A stretch of 64,000 bases of DNA from Bugula neritina. Its lineage: Eukaryota > Bryozoa > Gymnolaemata > Cheilostomatida > Bugulidae. The position numbers and the translations under genes are program-made. This document shows positions 49,901 through 61,990 of this stretch, piece by piece. A model generated the notes under the pieces. The model saw nothing but the letters and a program-made list of their open reading frames with translations, ran no database searches and had not been told where the DNA came from. Each line of letters opens with the position of its first letter. Position 1 is the first letter of the stretch. Location of the stretch: contig CAXIUT010000183.1 in NCBI GenBank assembly GCA_964035545.1, positions 1,674,001-1,738,000 on the forward strand, read 5' to 3'.

Positions 49901-52309
49901 CAATGCAACTCACTGAAACATACTGCAACATACTGAAATACACTGCAACATCCTACAACATGCTGAAATACACTGTAACATATTGAAATACACTGCAACA
50001 CTTTGAAATATACTGCAACATACCGAAATATATGGTAAACTACTGCAACACACTACAACATATTGAAATACACTGCAACACATTGAAATATACTGCAACA
50101 TACCTAAATATACGGTAATATACTGAAATATACTGTAACACACCGAAATATACTGCAACATACTGAAATACACTGTAACATACTGAAATATACTGCAACA
50201 TACTGCAACATACTGAAATACACTGTAACATACTGAAATAAACTGCAACATACTACAACATATTGAAATACACTGCAGCACATTGAAATATACTGCAACA
50301 TACCTAAATATACGGTAATATACTGAAATATACTGTAACACATTGAAAAAACTGCAACATACTGAAATACACTGCAACACACTGAAATACACCGCAAAAT
50401 ACTACAACATACTGAAATACACTGTATCATATTGAAATCCAGTGCAACACATTGAAATATACTGCAACATACCGAAATAAATGGTAAACTAATGAAATAT
50501 ACTGTAACACATTGAAAAATACCGCAACATACTGAAATATACTGCGACACATTGCAATATACTGTAACATACTGAAATATGCTGTAGCACACTGAAATAC
50601 ACTGCAACACCCTACAACATACTGAAATACACTGTAACATATTGAAATACACCGCAAGAAATTGAAATAGACTGCAACACAACAAAATATATGGTAAACT
50701 ACTGAAATAGACTTTAACACTTTGAAAAATACTGCAACATACAGAAATATACTGTAACACACTGAAATATACTGCAACATACTGAAATACACTGTAACAT
50801 ACTGAAATATACTGCAACATACCTAAATATACGGTAATATACCGAAATATACTGTAACGCATTGCAAAATACTGCAACAAACTGAAATACACTGCGACAC
50901 ACTGAAATACGCTGCAAAATACTACAACACACTGAAATAAACTGTAACATATTGAAATGCACTGCAACACATTGAAAAATACTGCAACATACTGAAATAT
51001 ACTGCGACACCTAGCAATATACTGTAACATACTGAAATATGCTCTAGCACACTGAAATACAATGCAACTCACTGAAATATACTGCAACATACTGAAATAC
51101 ACTGCAACATCCTACAACATGCTGAAATACACTGTAACATATTGAAATACACTGCAACACATTGAAATATACTGCAACATACCTAAATATATGGTAAACT
51201 ACTGCAACACACTACAACATATTGAATTACACTGCAACACATTGAAATATACTGCAACATACCTAAATATACGGTAATATACTGAAATTCACTGTAACGC
51301 ATTGCAAAATACTGCAACATACTGAAATTCACTGCGACACACTGAAATACGCTGCAAAATACTACAACATACTGAAATAAACTGTAACATATTGAAATAC
51401 ACTGCAACACATTGAAAAATATTGCAACATACTGAAATTTACTGTAACACACTGAAATATACTGCAACATACTGAAATACACTGTAACATACTGAAATAT
51501 ACTGCAACATACTGAAATACACTGCTACATACTGAAATATACTGCAACATACTGCAACATACTGCAATACACTGTAACATACTGAAATACACTGCAACAT
51601 ACTACAACATATTGAAATACACTGCAACACATTTAAACACACTGCAACTTACCGAATATATGGTAAACTACTGAAATATACTGTAACGCATTGGAAAGTA
51701 CTGCAACATACTGAAATATATTGCGACACATTGCAATAAACTGTAACATACTGAAAAATGCTGTAGCACGCTGAAATGCACTGCCATTCACTGAAATATA
51801 CTGCAACATACTGAAATACACCGCAACATCCTACAACATACTGAAATACACTGTAACATAACGAAACATATGGTAAACTACTGAAATATATTTTAACACA
51901 TTGAAAAATACTGCAACATACTGAAATATATTTTAACACATTGAAAAATACTGCATTATACTGAAATGTACTGTAACACACTGAAGTACACTGCAACTCA
52001 CTGAAATATACTGCAATATACTGAAATACACTGCAACATCCTACAAAATGCTGAAATACACTGTAACATATTGAAAAAAACTGCAACATACTGAAATATA
52101 CTGCGACACCTAGCAATATACTGTAACATACTGAAATATGCTCTAGCACACTGAAATACAATGCAACTCACTGAAATATACTGCAATATACTGAAATACA
52201 CTGCAACATCCTACAAAATGCTGAAATACACTGTAACATATTGAAATACACTGCAACAGATTGAAATATACTGCAACATACCGAAATATATGTAAACTAC
52301 TGAAATATA
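46945..52309. repeat. ~5.4-kb higher-order repeat, copy 1
   Basis: Aligns with 52310 onward at an offset of 5,365, rising to about 5,475 and then 5,514 through indels of whole decamers. Shared rare variants include GAAATAGAATGCAAC (about 47488 and 52853) and ATACTTTGCTACATACTGAA (about 47802 and 53165). Between about 51.4 and 52.2 kb it also carries material matching 44.3-45.1 kb (offset 7,125). Confidence 0.82.
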
Positions 52310-55300
52310 CTGTAACACACTGAAATATACTGCAACATACTGAAATACACTGTAACATACTGAAATATACTGCAACATACTGAAATACACTGCTACATAC
52401 TGAAATATACTGCAACATACTGCAACATACTGCAATACACTGTAACATACTGAAATACACTGCAACATACTACAACATACTGAAATACACTGCAACACAT
52501 TGAAATATACTGCAACATACCTAAATATACGGTAATATACAGAAATGTACTGTAACATACTGGAACACACTGTAACACACGGAAATATACTACAAAACAC
52601 TGAAATACACTGCAACATACTGAAATACGCTGTAACATACTGAAATACACTGCAACATCCTACAAAATGCTGAAATACACTGTAACATATTGAAATACAC
52701 TGCAACACTTTGAAATATACTGCAACATACCGAAATATATGGTAAACTACTGAAATATACTGTAACACATTGAAAAATACTGCAACATACTGAAATATAC
52801 TGCGACACCTAGCAATATACTGTAACATACTGAAATATGCTCTAGCACACTGAAATAGAATGCAACATACTGAAATATACTGCAACATACTGAAATACAC
52901 TGCAACATCCTACAACATGCTGAAATACACTGTAACATATTGAAATACACTGCAACACTTTGAAATATACTGCAACATACCGAAATATATGGTAAAATAC
53001 TGCAACATACTACAACATATTGAAATACACTGCAACACATTGAAATATACTGCAACATACCTAAATGTACGGTAATATACTGAAATATACTGTAACACAT
53101 TGAAAAATACTGCAACATACTGAAATACACTGTAACATACTGAAATATACTGCAACATACTGAAATACTTTGCTACATACTGAAACATACTGCAACATAC
53201 TGCAACATACTGAAATACACTGTAATATACTGAAATAAACTGCAACATAGTACAACATATTGAAATACATTGCAACACATTGAAATATACTGCAACATAC
53301 CTAAATATACGGTAATATACTGAAATATACTGTAACACGTGGAAAAAACTGCAATATACTGAAATACACTGCAACACACTGAAATACACCGCAAAATACT
53401 ACAACATACTGAAATACACTGTAACATATTGAAATACACTGCAACACATTGAAATATACTGCAACATACCGAAATATATGGTAAACTAATGAAATATACT
53501 GTAACACATTGAAAAATACCGCAACATACTGAAATATACTGCGACACTTTGCAATATACTGTAACATACTGAAATATGCTGTAGCACACTGAAATACACT
53601 GCAACATCCTACAAAATACTGAAATACATTGTAACATATTGAAATACACTGCAACACATTGAAATATACTGCAACATAACAAAATATATGGTAAACTACT
53701 GAAATAGACTTTAACAGATTGAAAAATACTGCAACATACTGAAATATACTGTAACACACTGAAGTATACTGCAACATACTGAAATACACTGTAACATACT
53801 GAAATGCTTTGCAACATACTACCACATTTTGAAATACACTGCAACACATTGAAATGTACTGCAACATACCGAAATATATGGTAAACTACTAAAATATACT
53901 GTAACACATTGAAAAATACTGCAACGTACTGAAATATACTGCGACACCTAGCAATATACTGTAACATACTGAAATATGCTCTAGCACACTGAAATACAAT
54001 GCAACTTACTGAAATATACTGCAACATACTGAAATACACTGCAACATCCTACAATATGCTAAAATACACTGTAACATATTGAAATACACTGCAACACTTT
54101 GAAATATACTGCAACATACCGAAATATATGGTAAACTACTGCAACATACTACAACATATTGAAATACACTGCAACACATTGAAATATACTGCAACATACC
54201 TAAACATACGGTAATATACTGAAATATACTGTAACACATTGAAAAATACTGCAACATACTGAAATATACTGTAACACACCGAAATATACAGCAACATACT
54301 GAAATACACTGTAACATACTGAAATATACTGCAACACACTGAAACACACTGCTACATACTGAAATATACTGCAACATACTGCAACATACTGCAACATACT
54401 GAAATACACTGTAACATACTGAAATAAACTGCAACATACTACAACATATTGAAATACACTGCAACACATTGAAATATACTGCAACATACCTAAATATACG
54501 GTAATATACTGAAATTCACTGTAACGCATTTCAAAATACTGCAACATACTGAAATTCACTGCGACACACTGAAATACGCTGCAAAATACTACAACATACT
54601 GAAATAAACTGTAACATATTGAAATACACTGCAACACATTGAAAAATACTGCAACATACTGAAATATACTGTAACACACTGAAATATACTGCAACATACT
54701 GAAATACACTGTAACATACTGAAATATACTGCAACATACTGAAATACACTGCTACATACTGAAATATACTGCAACATACTGCAATACACTGTAACATACT
54801 CAAATACACTGCAACATACTACAATATATTGAAATACACTGCAACACATTTAAACACACTGCAACTTACCGAATATATGGTAAACTACTGAAATATACTG
54901 TAACGCATTGAAAAGTACTGCAACATACTGAAATATATTGCAACACATTGCAATAAACTGTAACATACTGAAAAATGCTGTAGCACACTGAAATACACTG
55001 CCATTCACTGAAATATACTGCAACATACTGAAATACACCGCAACATCCTACAACATACTGAAATACACTGTAACATAACGAAACATATGGTAAACTACTG
55101 AAATATATTTTAACACATTGAAAAATACTGCAACATACTGAAATATATTTTAACACATTGAAAAATACTGCAACATACTGAAATATACTGTAACACACTG
55201 AAGTACACTGCAACTCACTGAAATATACTGCAATATACTGAAGTACACTGCAACATCCTACAAAATGCTGAAATACACTGTAACATATTGAAAAAACTGC

Positions 55301-57001
55301 AACATACTGAAATATACTGCGACACCTAGCAATATACTGTAACATACTGAAATATGCTCTAGCACACTGAAATACAATGCAACTCACTGAAACATACTGC
55401 AACATACTGAAATACACTGCAACATCCTACAACATGCTGAAATACACTGTAACATATTGAAATACACTGCAACACTTTGAAATATACTGCAACATACCGA
55501 AATATATGGTAAACTACTGCAACACACTACAACATATTGAAATACACTGCAACACATTGAAATATACTGCAACATACCTAAATATACGGTAATATACTGA
55601 AATATACTGTAACACACCGAAATATACTGCAACATACTGAAATACACTGTAACATACTGAAATATACTGCAACATACTGAAATACACTGCTACATACTGA
55701 AATATACTGCAACATACTGCAACATACTGAAATACACTGTAACATACTGAAATAAACTGCAACATACTACAACATATTGAAATACACTGCAGCACATTGA
55801 AATATACTGCAACATACCTAAATATACGGTAATATACTGAAATATACTGTAACACATTGAAAAAACTGCAACATACTGAAATACACTGCAACACACTGAA
55901 ATACACCGCAAAATACTACAACATACTGAAATACACTGTATCATATTGAAATCCAGTGCAACACATTGAAATATACTGCAACATACCGAAATAAATGGTA
56001 AACTAATGAAATATACTGTAACACATTGAAAAATACCGCAACATACTGAAATATACTGCGACACATTGCAATATACTGTAACATACTGAAATATGCTGTA
56101 GCACACTGAAATACACTGCAACACCCTACAACATACTGAAATACACTGTAACATATTGAAATACACCGCAAGAAATTGAAATAGACTGCAACACAACAAA
56201 ATATATGGTAAACTACTGAAATAGACTTTAACACTTTGAAAAATACTGCAACATACAGAAATATACTGTAACACACTGAAATATACTGCAACATACTGAA
56301 ATACACTGTAACATACTGAAATATACTGCAACATACCTAAATATACGGTAATATACCGAAATATACTGTAACGCATTGCAAAATACTGCAACAAACTGAA
56401 ATACACTGCGACACACTGAAATACGCTGCAAAATACTACAACACACTGAAATAAACTGTAACATATTGAAATACACTGCAACACATTGAAAAATACTGCA
56501 ACATACTGAAATATACTGCGACACCTAGCAATATACTGTAACATACTGAAATATGCTCTAGCACACTGAAATACAATGCAACTCACTGAAATATACTGCA
56601 ACATACTGAAATACACTGCAACATCCTACAACATGCTGAAATACACTGTAACATATTGAAATACACTGCAACACATTGAAATATACTGCAACATACCTAA
56701 ATATATGGTAAACTACTGCAACACACTACAACATATTGAAATACACTGCAACACATTGAAATATACTGCAACATACCTAAATATACGGTAATATACTGAA
56801 ATATACTGTAACACACCGAAATATATTGCAACATACTGAAATACGCTGTAACATACTGAAATACACTGCAACATACTACAACATATTGAAATACACTGCA
56901 ACACATTGAAATGTACTGCAACATACCGAAATATACGGTAATATACTGAAATATACAGTAACACATTGAAAAATACTGCAACATACTGAAATACACTGCA
57001 A
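52310..57001. repeat. ~5.4-kb higher-order repeat, copy 2 (interrupted by the insertion)
   Basis: Matches 46945 onward to about 56.7 kb, then continues into a block homologous to 41236-41404, where the transposon interrupts it. The block resumes after 57757. Confidence 0.8.
57000..57001. other. Candidate 2-bp target site duplication (left), AA
   Basis: AA precedes the left inverted repeat and AA follows the right one (57758-57759). Uninterrupted copies of the same target carry one AA in the context CTGCAACACACTG (AA at 2123-2124, 5641-5642, 41403-41404, 46349-46350 and 59597-59598). A dinucleotide is short and could be chance, but the comparison with empty sites fits a 2-bp duplication. Confidence 0.55.
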
Positions 57002-57020
57002 CACAGGATAGTTAAGGGCA
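57002..57020 (+). repeat. Left terminal inverted repeat of the insertion
   Basis: CACAGGATAGTTAAGGGCA, 19 bp, is perfectly complementary to 57739-57757. After one mismatch (T here, A in the complement of the other end) the next two bases CC also agree, giving about 22 bp. Confidence 0.93.
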
Positions 57021-57148
57021 TCCTCACTAAGAATATTATAAATTTCTCTCAAAATGTAGTTCAGGTTCTTGAATAATATTGCTCTGCGGGTGGCATGCGT
57101 GTTGCCTACTTGTAATTGTTTAGCCTGAGATCAAACTACAACCAATAA

Positions 57149-57171
57149 GCAGCAACCTTCGTTAGGGCTGC
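57149..57171. repeat. Small imperfect inverted repeat (possible hairpin) in the insertion
   Basis: GCAGC at 57149-57153 can pair with GCTGC at 57167-57171, and CCT with AGG further in. The hairpin is weak and may have no function. The rest of 57021-57347 holds nothing recognisable; it includes a CCAAT pentamer near 57142 and a GCTAGCTAGC palindrome at 57245-57254. Confidence 0.35.
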
Positions 57172-57347
57172 GAAATCTATCAACATTCCATTATGGGTGC
57201 TACATAAACAAAGTACAAAGAGAGCTATTCATTATAGCCTGCCAGCTAGCTAGCCTGTAATTATTATGTAGGCGCCAATATCTTCTCATCCCTACGTGCT
57301 TAGTGAAGCGTGAAGTGCTGCGCGCTGCTAGTTTCTTATGAGAAAAT

Positions 57348-57644
57348 ATGGCATTTTCAGTGTATAAATCACCAATTTATGAGCAATCTAGCAGAGTTAT
57401 TGAAAAAAGAAAAAAACTTACACTGGAGAAATATCTCAGGATTCCAGCAGTGCAAATTTTATTCAGATATCAAACTTTGCTGCTGAGATATTTCACTGGT
57501 ACTGAAAAGTCAGCTTTTCAGGCAAAATTGGCCAAAATTCGGCAGTTTTTTGTCTATAACTTCGCAAAAAAAATGAAAATTGAAATTTCCAAAAAACTTA
57601 CACTGGAGAAAAAGAAGATCTACAACATAGTTTTTAAATTTTGA
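57348..57644 (+). other. 98-codon open frame inside the insertion, doubtful as a gene
   Basis: This is the only sizeable plus-strand open frame. It starts MAFSVYKSPIYEQ, with A at -3 and G at +4 of the ATG, and an in-frame TGA lies 9 bp upstream. It is rich in lysine and phenylalanine with no recognisable domain. It runs across the start of both internal repeat copies, so KKLTLEK appears twice in the product. An AT-rich sequence of this kind can give 98 open codons by chance, and no transposase motif is present. I regard it as probably non-coding. Confidence 0.12.
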
Positions 57645-57686
57645 CTCTAGCACAATTAGGTGAGATTTTATTTTACTGGTACTGAA
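57411..57686 (+). repeat. Degenerate 180-bp-spaced internal duplication within the insertion
   Basis: AAAAAACTTACACTGGAGAA occurs at 57411 and again at 57591, exactly 180 bp later. ACTGGTACTGAA occurs at 57495 and again at 57675, also 180 bp later. The sequence between the two anchors is only loosely similar, so this is either an old tandem duplication or a motif pair under constraint. Sequence after the second anchor is not shared. The inner part of many non-autonomous elements holds such subterminal or internal repeats, but no function can be read from this one. Confidence 0.7.
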
Positions 57687-57738
57687 TTCTTATATGATTA
57701 CAATGCAAACCTCAGCAAGGCAGTTGCAGCTAAAAGGT

Positions 57739-57757
57739 TGCCCTTAACTATCCTGTG
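57739..57757 (-). repeat. Right terminal inverted repeat of the insertion
   Basis: TGCCCTTAACTATCCTGTG is the exact reverse complement of the left end. The bases inside it (GGT at 57736-57738) continue the match with one mismatch. Confidence 0.93.
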
Positions 57758-60700
57758 AACACACTGAAACACACCGCAAAAAACTACAACATACTGAAAT
57801 ACACTGTAACATATTGAAGTACACTGCAACACATTTAAATATTTTGCAACATACCAAAATATATGGTAAACAACTGAAATATACTTTAACACATTGAAAA
57901 ATACTGCAACATACTGAAATATACTGCGACACATTGCAATATACTGTAACATAACGAAATATGCTCTAGCACACTGAAATACACTGCAACTCACTGAAAT
58001 ATACTGCAACATACTGAAATACACTGTGACATACTGAAATATACTGCAACATACTGAAATACACTGCTACATACCGAAATATACTGCAACATACTGCAAC
58101 ATACTGAAATACACTGCAGCATACTACAACATACTGGAATACACTGCAACACATTGAAATATACTGCAACATACCTAAATATACGGTAATATACCGAAAT
58201 ATACTGTAACGCATTGCAAAATACTGCAACAAACTGAAATACACTGCGACACACTGAAATACGCTGCAAAATACTACAACACACTGAAATAAACTGTAAC
58301 ATATTGAAATACACTGCAACACATTGAAAAATACTGCAACATACTGAAATATACTGCGACACCTAGCAATATACTGTAACATACTGAAATATGCTCTAGC
58401 ACACTGAAATACAATGCAACTCACTGAAATATACTGCAACATACTGAAATACACTGCAACATCCTACAACATGCTGAAATACACTGTAACATATTGAAAT
58501 ACACTGCAACACATTGAAATATACTGCAACATACCTAAATATATGGTAAACTACTGCAACACACTACAACATATTGAAATACACTGCAACACATTGAAAT
58601 ATACTGCAACATACCTAAATATACGGTAATATACTGAAATATACTGTAACACACCGAAATATACTGCAACATACTGAAATACACTGTAACATACTGAAAT
58701 ATACTGCAACATACTGAAATACACTGCTACATACTGAAATACACTGCAACATACTGCAACATACTGAAATACACTGTAACATACTGAAATAAACTGCAAC
58801 ATACTACAACATATTGAAATACACTGCAACACATTGAAATATACTGCAACATACCTAAATATACGGTAATATACTGAAATATACTGTAACACATTGAAAA
58901 AACTGCAACATACTGAAATACACTGCAACACACTGAAATACACCGCAAAATACTACAACATACTGAAATACACTGTAACATATTGAAATCCAGTGCAACA
59001 CATTGAAATATACTGCAACATACCGAAATATATGGTAAACTAATGAAATATACTGTAACACATTGAAAAATACCGCAACATACTGAAATATACTGCGACA
59101 CATTGCAATATACTGTAACATACTGAAATATGCTGTAGCACACTGAAATACACTGCAACACCCTACAACATACTGAAATACACTGTAACATATTGAAATA
59201 CACCGCAAGAAATTGAAATAGACTGCAACACAACAAAATATATGGTAAACTACTGAAATAGACTTTAACACTTTGAAAAATACTGCAACATACAGAAATA
59301 TACTGTAACACACTGAAATATACTGCAACATACTGAAATACACTGTAACATACTGAAATATACTGCAACATACTGAAATACACTGCTACATACTGAAATA
59401 TACTGCAACATACTGCAACATACTGCAACATACCGAAATACGCTGTAACATACTGAAATACACTGCAACATACTACAACATATTGAAATACACTGCAACA
59501 CATTGAAATGTACTGCAACATACCGAAATATACGGTAATATACTGAAATATACAGTAACACATTGAAAAATACTGCAACATACTGAAATACACTGCAACA
59601 CACTGAAACACACCGCAAAAAACTACAACATACTGAAATACACTGTAACATATTGAAGTACACTGCAACACATTTAAATATACTGCAACATACCAAAATA
59701 TATGGTAAACAACTGAAATATACTTTAACACATTGAAAAATACTGCAACATACTGAAATATACTGCGACACATTGCAATATACTGTAACATAACGAAATA
59801 TGCTCTAGCACACTGAAGTACACTGCAACTCACTGAAATATACTGCAACATACTGAAATACACTGTGACATACCGAAATATACTGCAACATACTGCAACA
59901 TACTGAAATTCACTGCAGCATACTGCAACATACTGAAATACACTGCAACACATTGAAATACACTGCAACTTACCGAATATATGGTAAACTACTGAAATAT
60001 ACTGTAACGCATTGAAAAGTACTGCAACATACTGAAATATATTGCGACACATTGCAATAAACTGTAACATACCTAAATATACGGTAATATACTGAAATTC
60101 ACTGTAACGCATTGCAAAATACTGCAACATACTGAAATTCACTGCGACACACTGAAATACGCTGCAAAATACTACAACATACTGAAATAAACTGTAACAT
60201 ATTGAAATACACTGCAACACATTGAAAAATACTGCAACATACTGAAATATACTGTAACACACTGAAATATACTGCAACATACTGAAATACACTGTAACAT
60301 ACTGAAATATACTGCAACATACTGAAATACACTGCTACATACTGAAATATACTGCAACATACTGCAACATACTGCAATACACTGTAACATACTGAAATAC
60401 ACTGCAACATACTACAACATATTGAAATACACTGCAACACATTGAAATACACTGCAACTTACCGAATATATGGTAAACTACTGAAATATACTGTAACGCA
60501 TTGAAAAGTACTGCAACATACTGAAATATATTGCGACACATTGCAATAAACTGTAACATACTGAAAAATGCTGTAGCACACTGAAATACACTGCCATTCA
60601 CTGAAATATACTGCAACATACTGAAATACACCGCAACATCATACAACATACTGAAATACACTGTAACATAACGAAACATATGGTAAACTACTGAAATATA

Positions 60701-61264
60701 TTTTAACACATTGAAAAATACTGCAACATACTGAAATGTATTTTAACACATTGAAAAATACTGCAACATACTGAAATATACTGCGACACATTGCAATATA
60801 CTGTAACATAACGAAATATGCTCTAGCACACTGAAATACACTGCAACTCACTGAAATATACTGCAACATACTGAAATACACTGTGACATACTGAAATATA
60901 CTGCAACACACTGAAATACACTGCTACATACTGAAATATACTGCAACATACTGCAACATACTGAAATACACTGCAGCATACTACAACATACTGAAATACA
61001 TTGTAACATATTGAAATACACTGCAACACATTGAAATATACTGCAACATAACAAAATATATGGTAAACTACTGAAATAGACTTTAACAGATTGAAAAATA
61101 CTGCAACATACTGAAATATACTGTAACACACTGAAGTATACTGCAACATACTGAAATACACTGTAACATACTGAAATACTTTGCAACATACTACCACATA
61201 TTGAAATACGCTGCAACACATTGAAATGTACTGCAACATACCGAAATATATGGTAAACTACTAA

Positions 61265-61990
61265 AATATACTGTAACGCATTGAAAAGTACTGCAACATA
61301 CTGAAATACATTGCGACACATTGCAATAAACTGTAACATACTGAAAAATGCTGTAGCACACTGAAATACACTGCCATTCACTGAAATATACTGCAACATA
61401 ATGAAATACACCGCAACATCCTACAACATACTGAAATACACTGTAACATATTGAAATACACTGCAACACATTGAAATATACTGCAACATAACGAAATATA
61501 TGGTAAACTACTGAAATATATTTTAACACATTGAAAAATACTGCAACATACTGAAATATATTTCAACACATTGAAAATTACTGCAACATACTGAAATATA
61601 CCGTAACACACTGAAGTACACTGCAACTCACTGAAATATACTGCAATATACTGAAATACACTGCAACATCCTACAAAATGCTGAAATACACTGTAACATA
61701 TTGAAATACACTGCAACACATTGAAATATACTGCAACATACCGAAATATATGGTAAACTACTGAAATATACTGTGACACATTGAAAAAAACTGCAACATA
61801 CTGAAATATACTGCGACACCTAGCAATATACTGTAACATACTGAAATATGCTCTAGCACACTGAAATACAATGCAACTCACTGAAATATACTGCAACATA
61901 CTGAAATACACAGCAACATCTTACAACATGCTGAAATACACTGTAACATATTGAAATACACTGCAACACATTGAAATATACTGCAACATA
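61265..61990. repeat. Tandem block recurring 1,399 bp downstream
   Basis: Aligns with 62664-63389 at an offset of 1,399 bp. Both copies share variants otherwise scarce here, such as GAAATACATTGCGACAC near 61304/62703 and CATAATGAAATACACCGC near 61398/62797. Confidence 0.78.

Larger units (their letters stand above)
1..57001. repeat. Decamer/20-bp dimer satellite array, left part
   Basis: Uninterrupted tandem repeat of a 10-bp unit. The two commonest forms are TACTGAAATA and TACTGCAACA, which mostly alternate as a 20-bp dimer. Common variants are CACTGCAACA, TACTGTAACA, CATTGAAATA, CATTGAAAAA, TACTACAACA and TACCGAAATA. Rarer marker decamers contain GGTAAAC, CGGTAATA, CTAGCAA or GCTCTAGCA and recur in fixed order, defining higher-order repeats. 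All units lie in the same orientation, A-rich and G-poor on the plus strand. Minus-strand frames are open for hundreds of codons only because the repeat has no stop codon on that strand. Plus-strand frames meet TGA (from TACTGAAATA) about every 30 bp. No gene is supported anywhere in this stretch. The sequence does not show whether it is centromeric, pericentromeric or subtelomeric. Confidence 0.97.
57002..57757. mobile_element. 756-bp non-autonomous TIR DNA transposon (MITE-like), superfamily unassigned
   Basis: This is the only non-satellite sequence in the window. It begins CACAGGATAGTTAAGGGCA and ends with its exact reverse complement. The inverted repeat extends a few bases further with one mismatch. 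The flanking dinucleotide AA is present on both sides (57000-57001 and 57758-57759). Intact paralogous sites in the array (for example 41391-41420 and 59587-59616) read straight through with a single AA, so the insertion is precise. It contains no recognisable transposase; the longest plus-strand frame is 98 codons (57348-57644) and resembles nothing I know. The 3' half holds two copies of a shared motif pair spaced 180 bp apart. An 8-bp duplication, as expected of hAT elements, is not seen, nor TA as in Tc1/mariner. A 6-bp direct repeat (AACACA) also flanks it if the left terminal CACA is assigned to the target, so the exact left boundary is uncertain by about 4 bp. Confidence 0.85.

Noticed and set aside
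57037-57150. TATAAAT (about 57038) and CCAAT (about 57142) as a promoter
   Set aside because: The two motifs are in the wrong order for a plus-strand promoter, are short enough to occur by chance in AT-rich DNA, and no credible gene follows.
57348-57644. 98-codon plus-strand frame in the insertion as a transposase or accessory gene
   Set aside because: No transposase domain or catalytic motif is visible, the frame crosses an internal duplication, and the whole element is only 756 bp. Listed only as a doubtful open frame.
57002-57757. hAT-family assignment from ends resembling CAGG
   Set aside because: The 8 bp before CAGG (CTGCAACA) and the 8 bp after the mirror position (TGAACACA) do not match, and empty sites support a 2-bp duplication instead.
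58727-60292. 521-codon minus-strand open frame, and similar frames of 312-378 codons at 9346, 10251, 13903 and 40533
   Set aside because: They are the reverse complement of the decamer satellite read through. All three frames are open alike, the product repeats every 10 residues, and frames overlap one another. Nothing indicates selection for coding.
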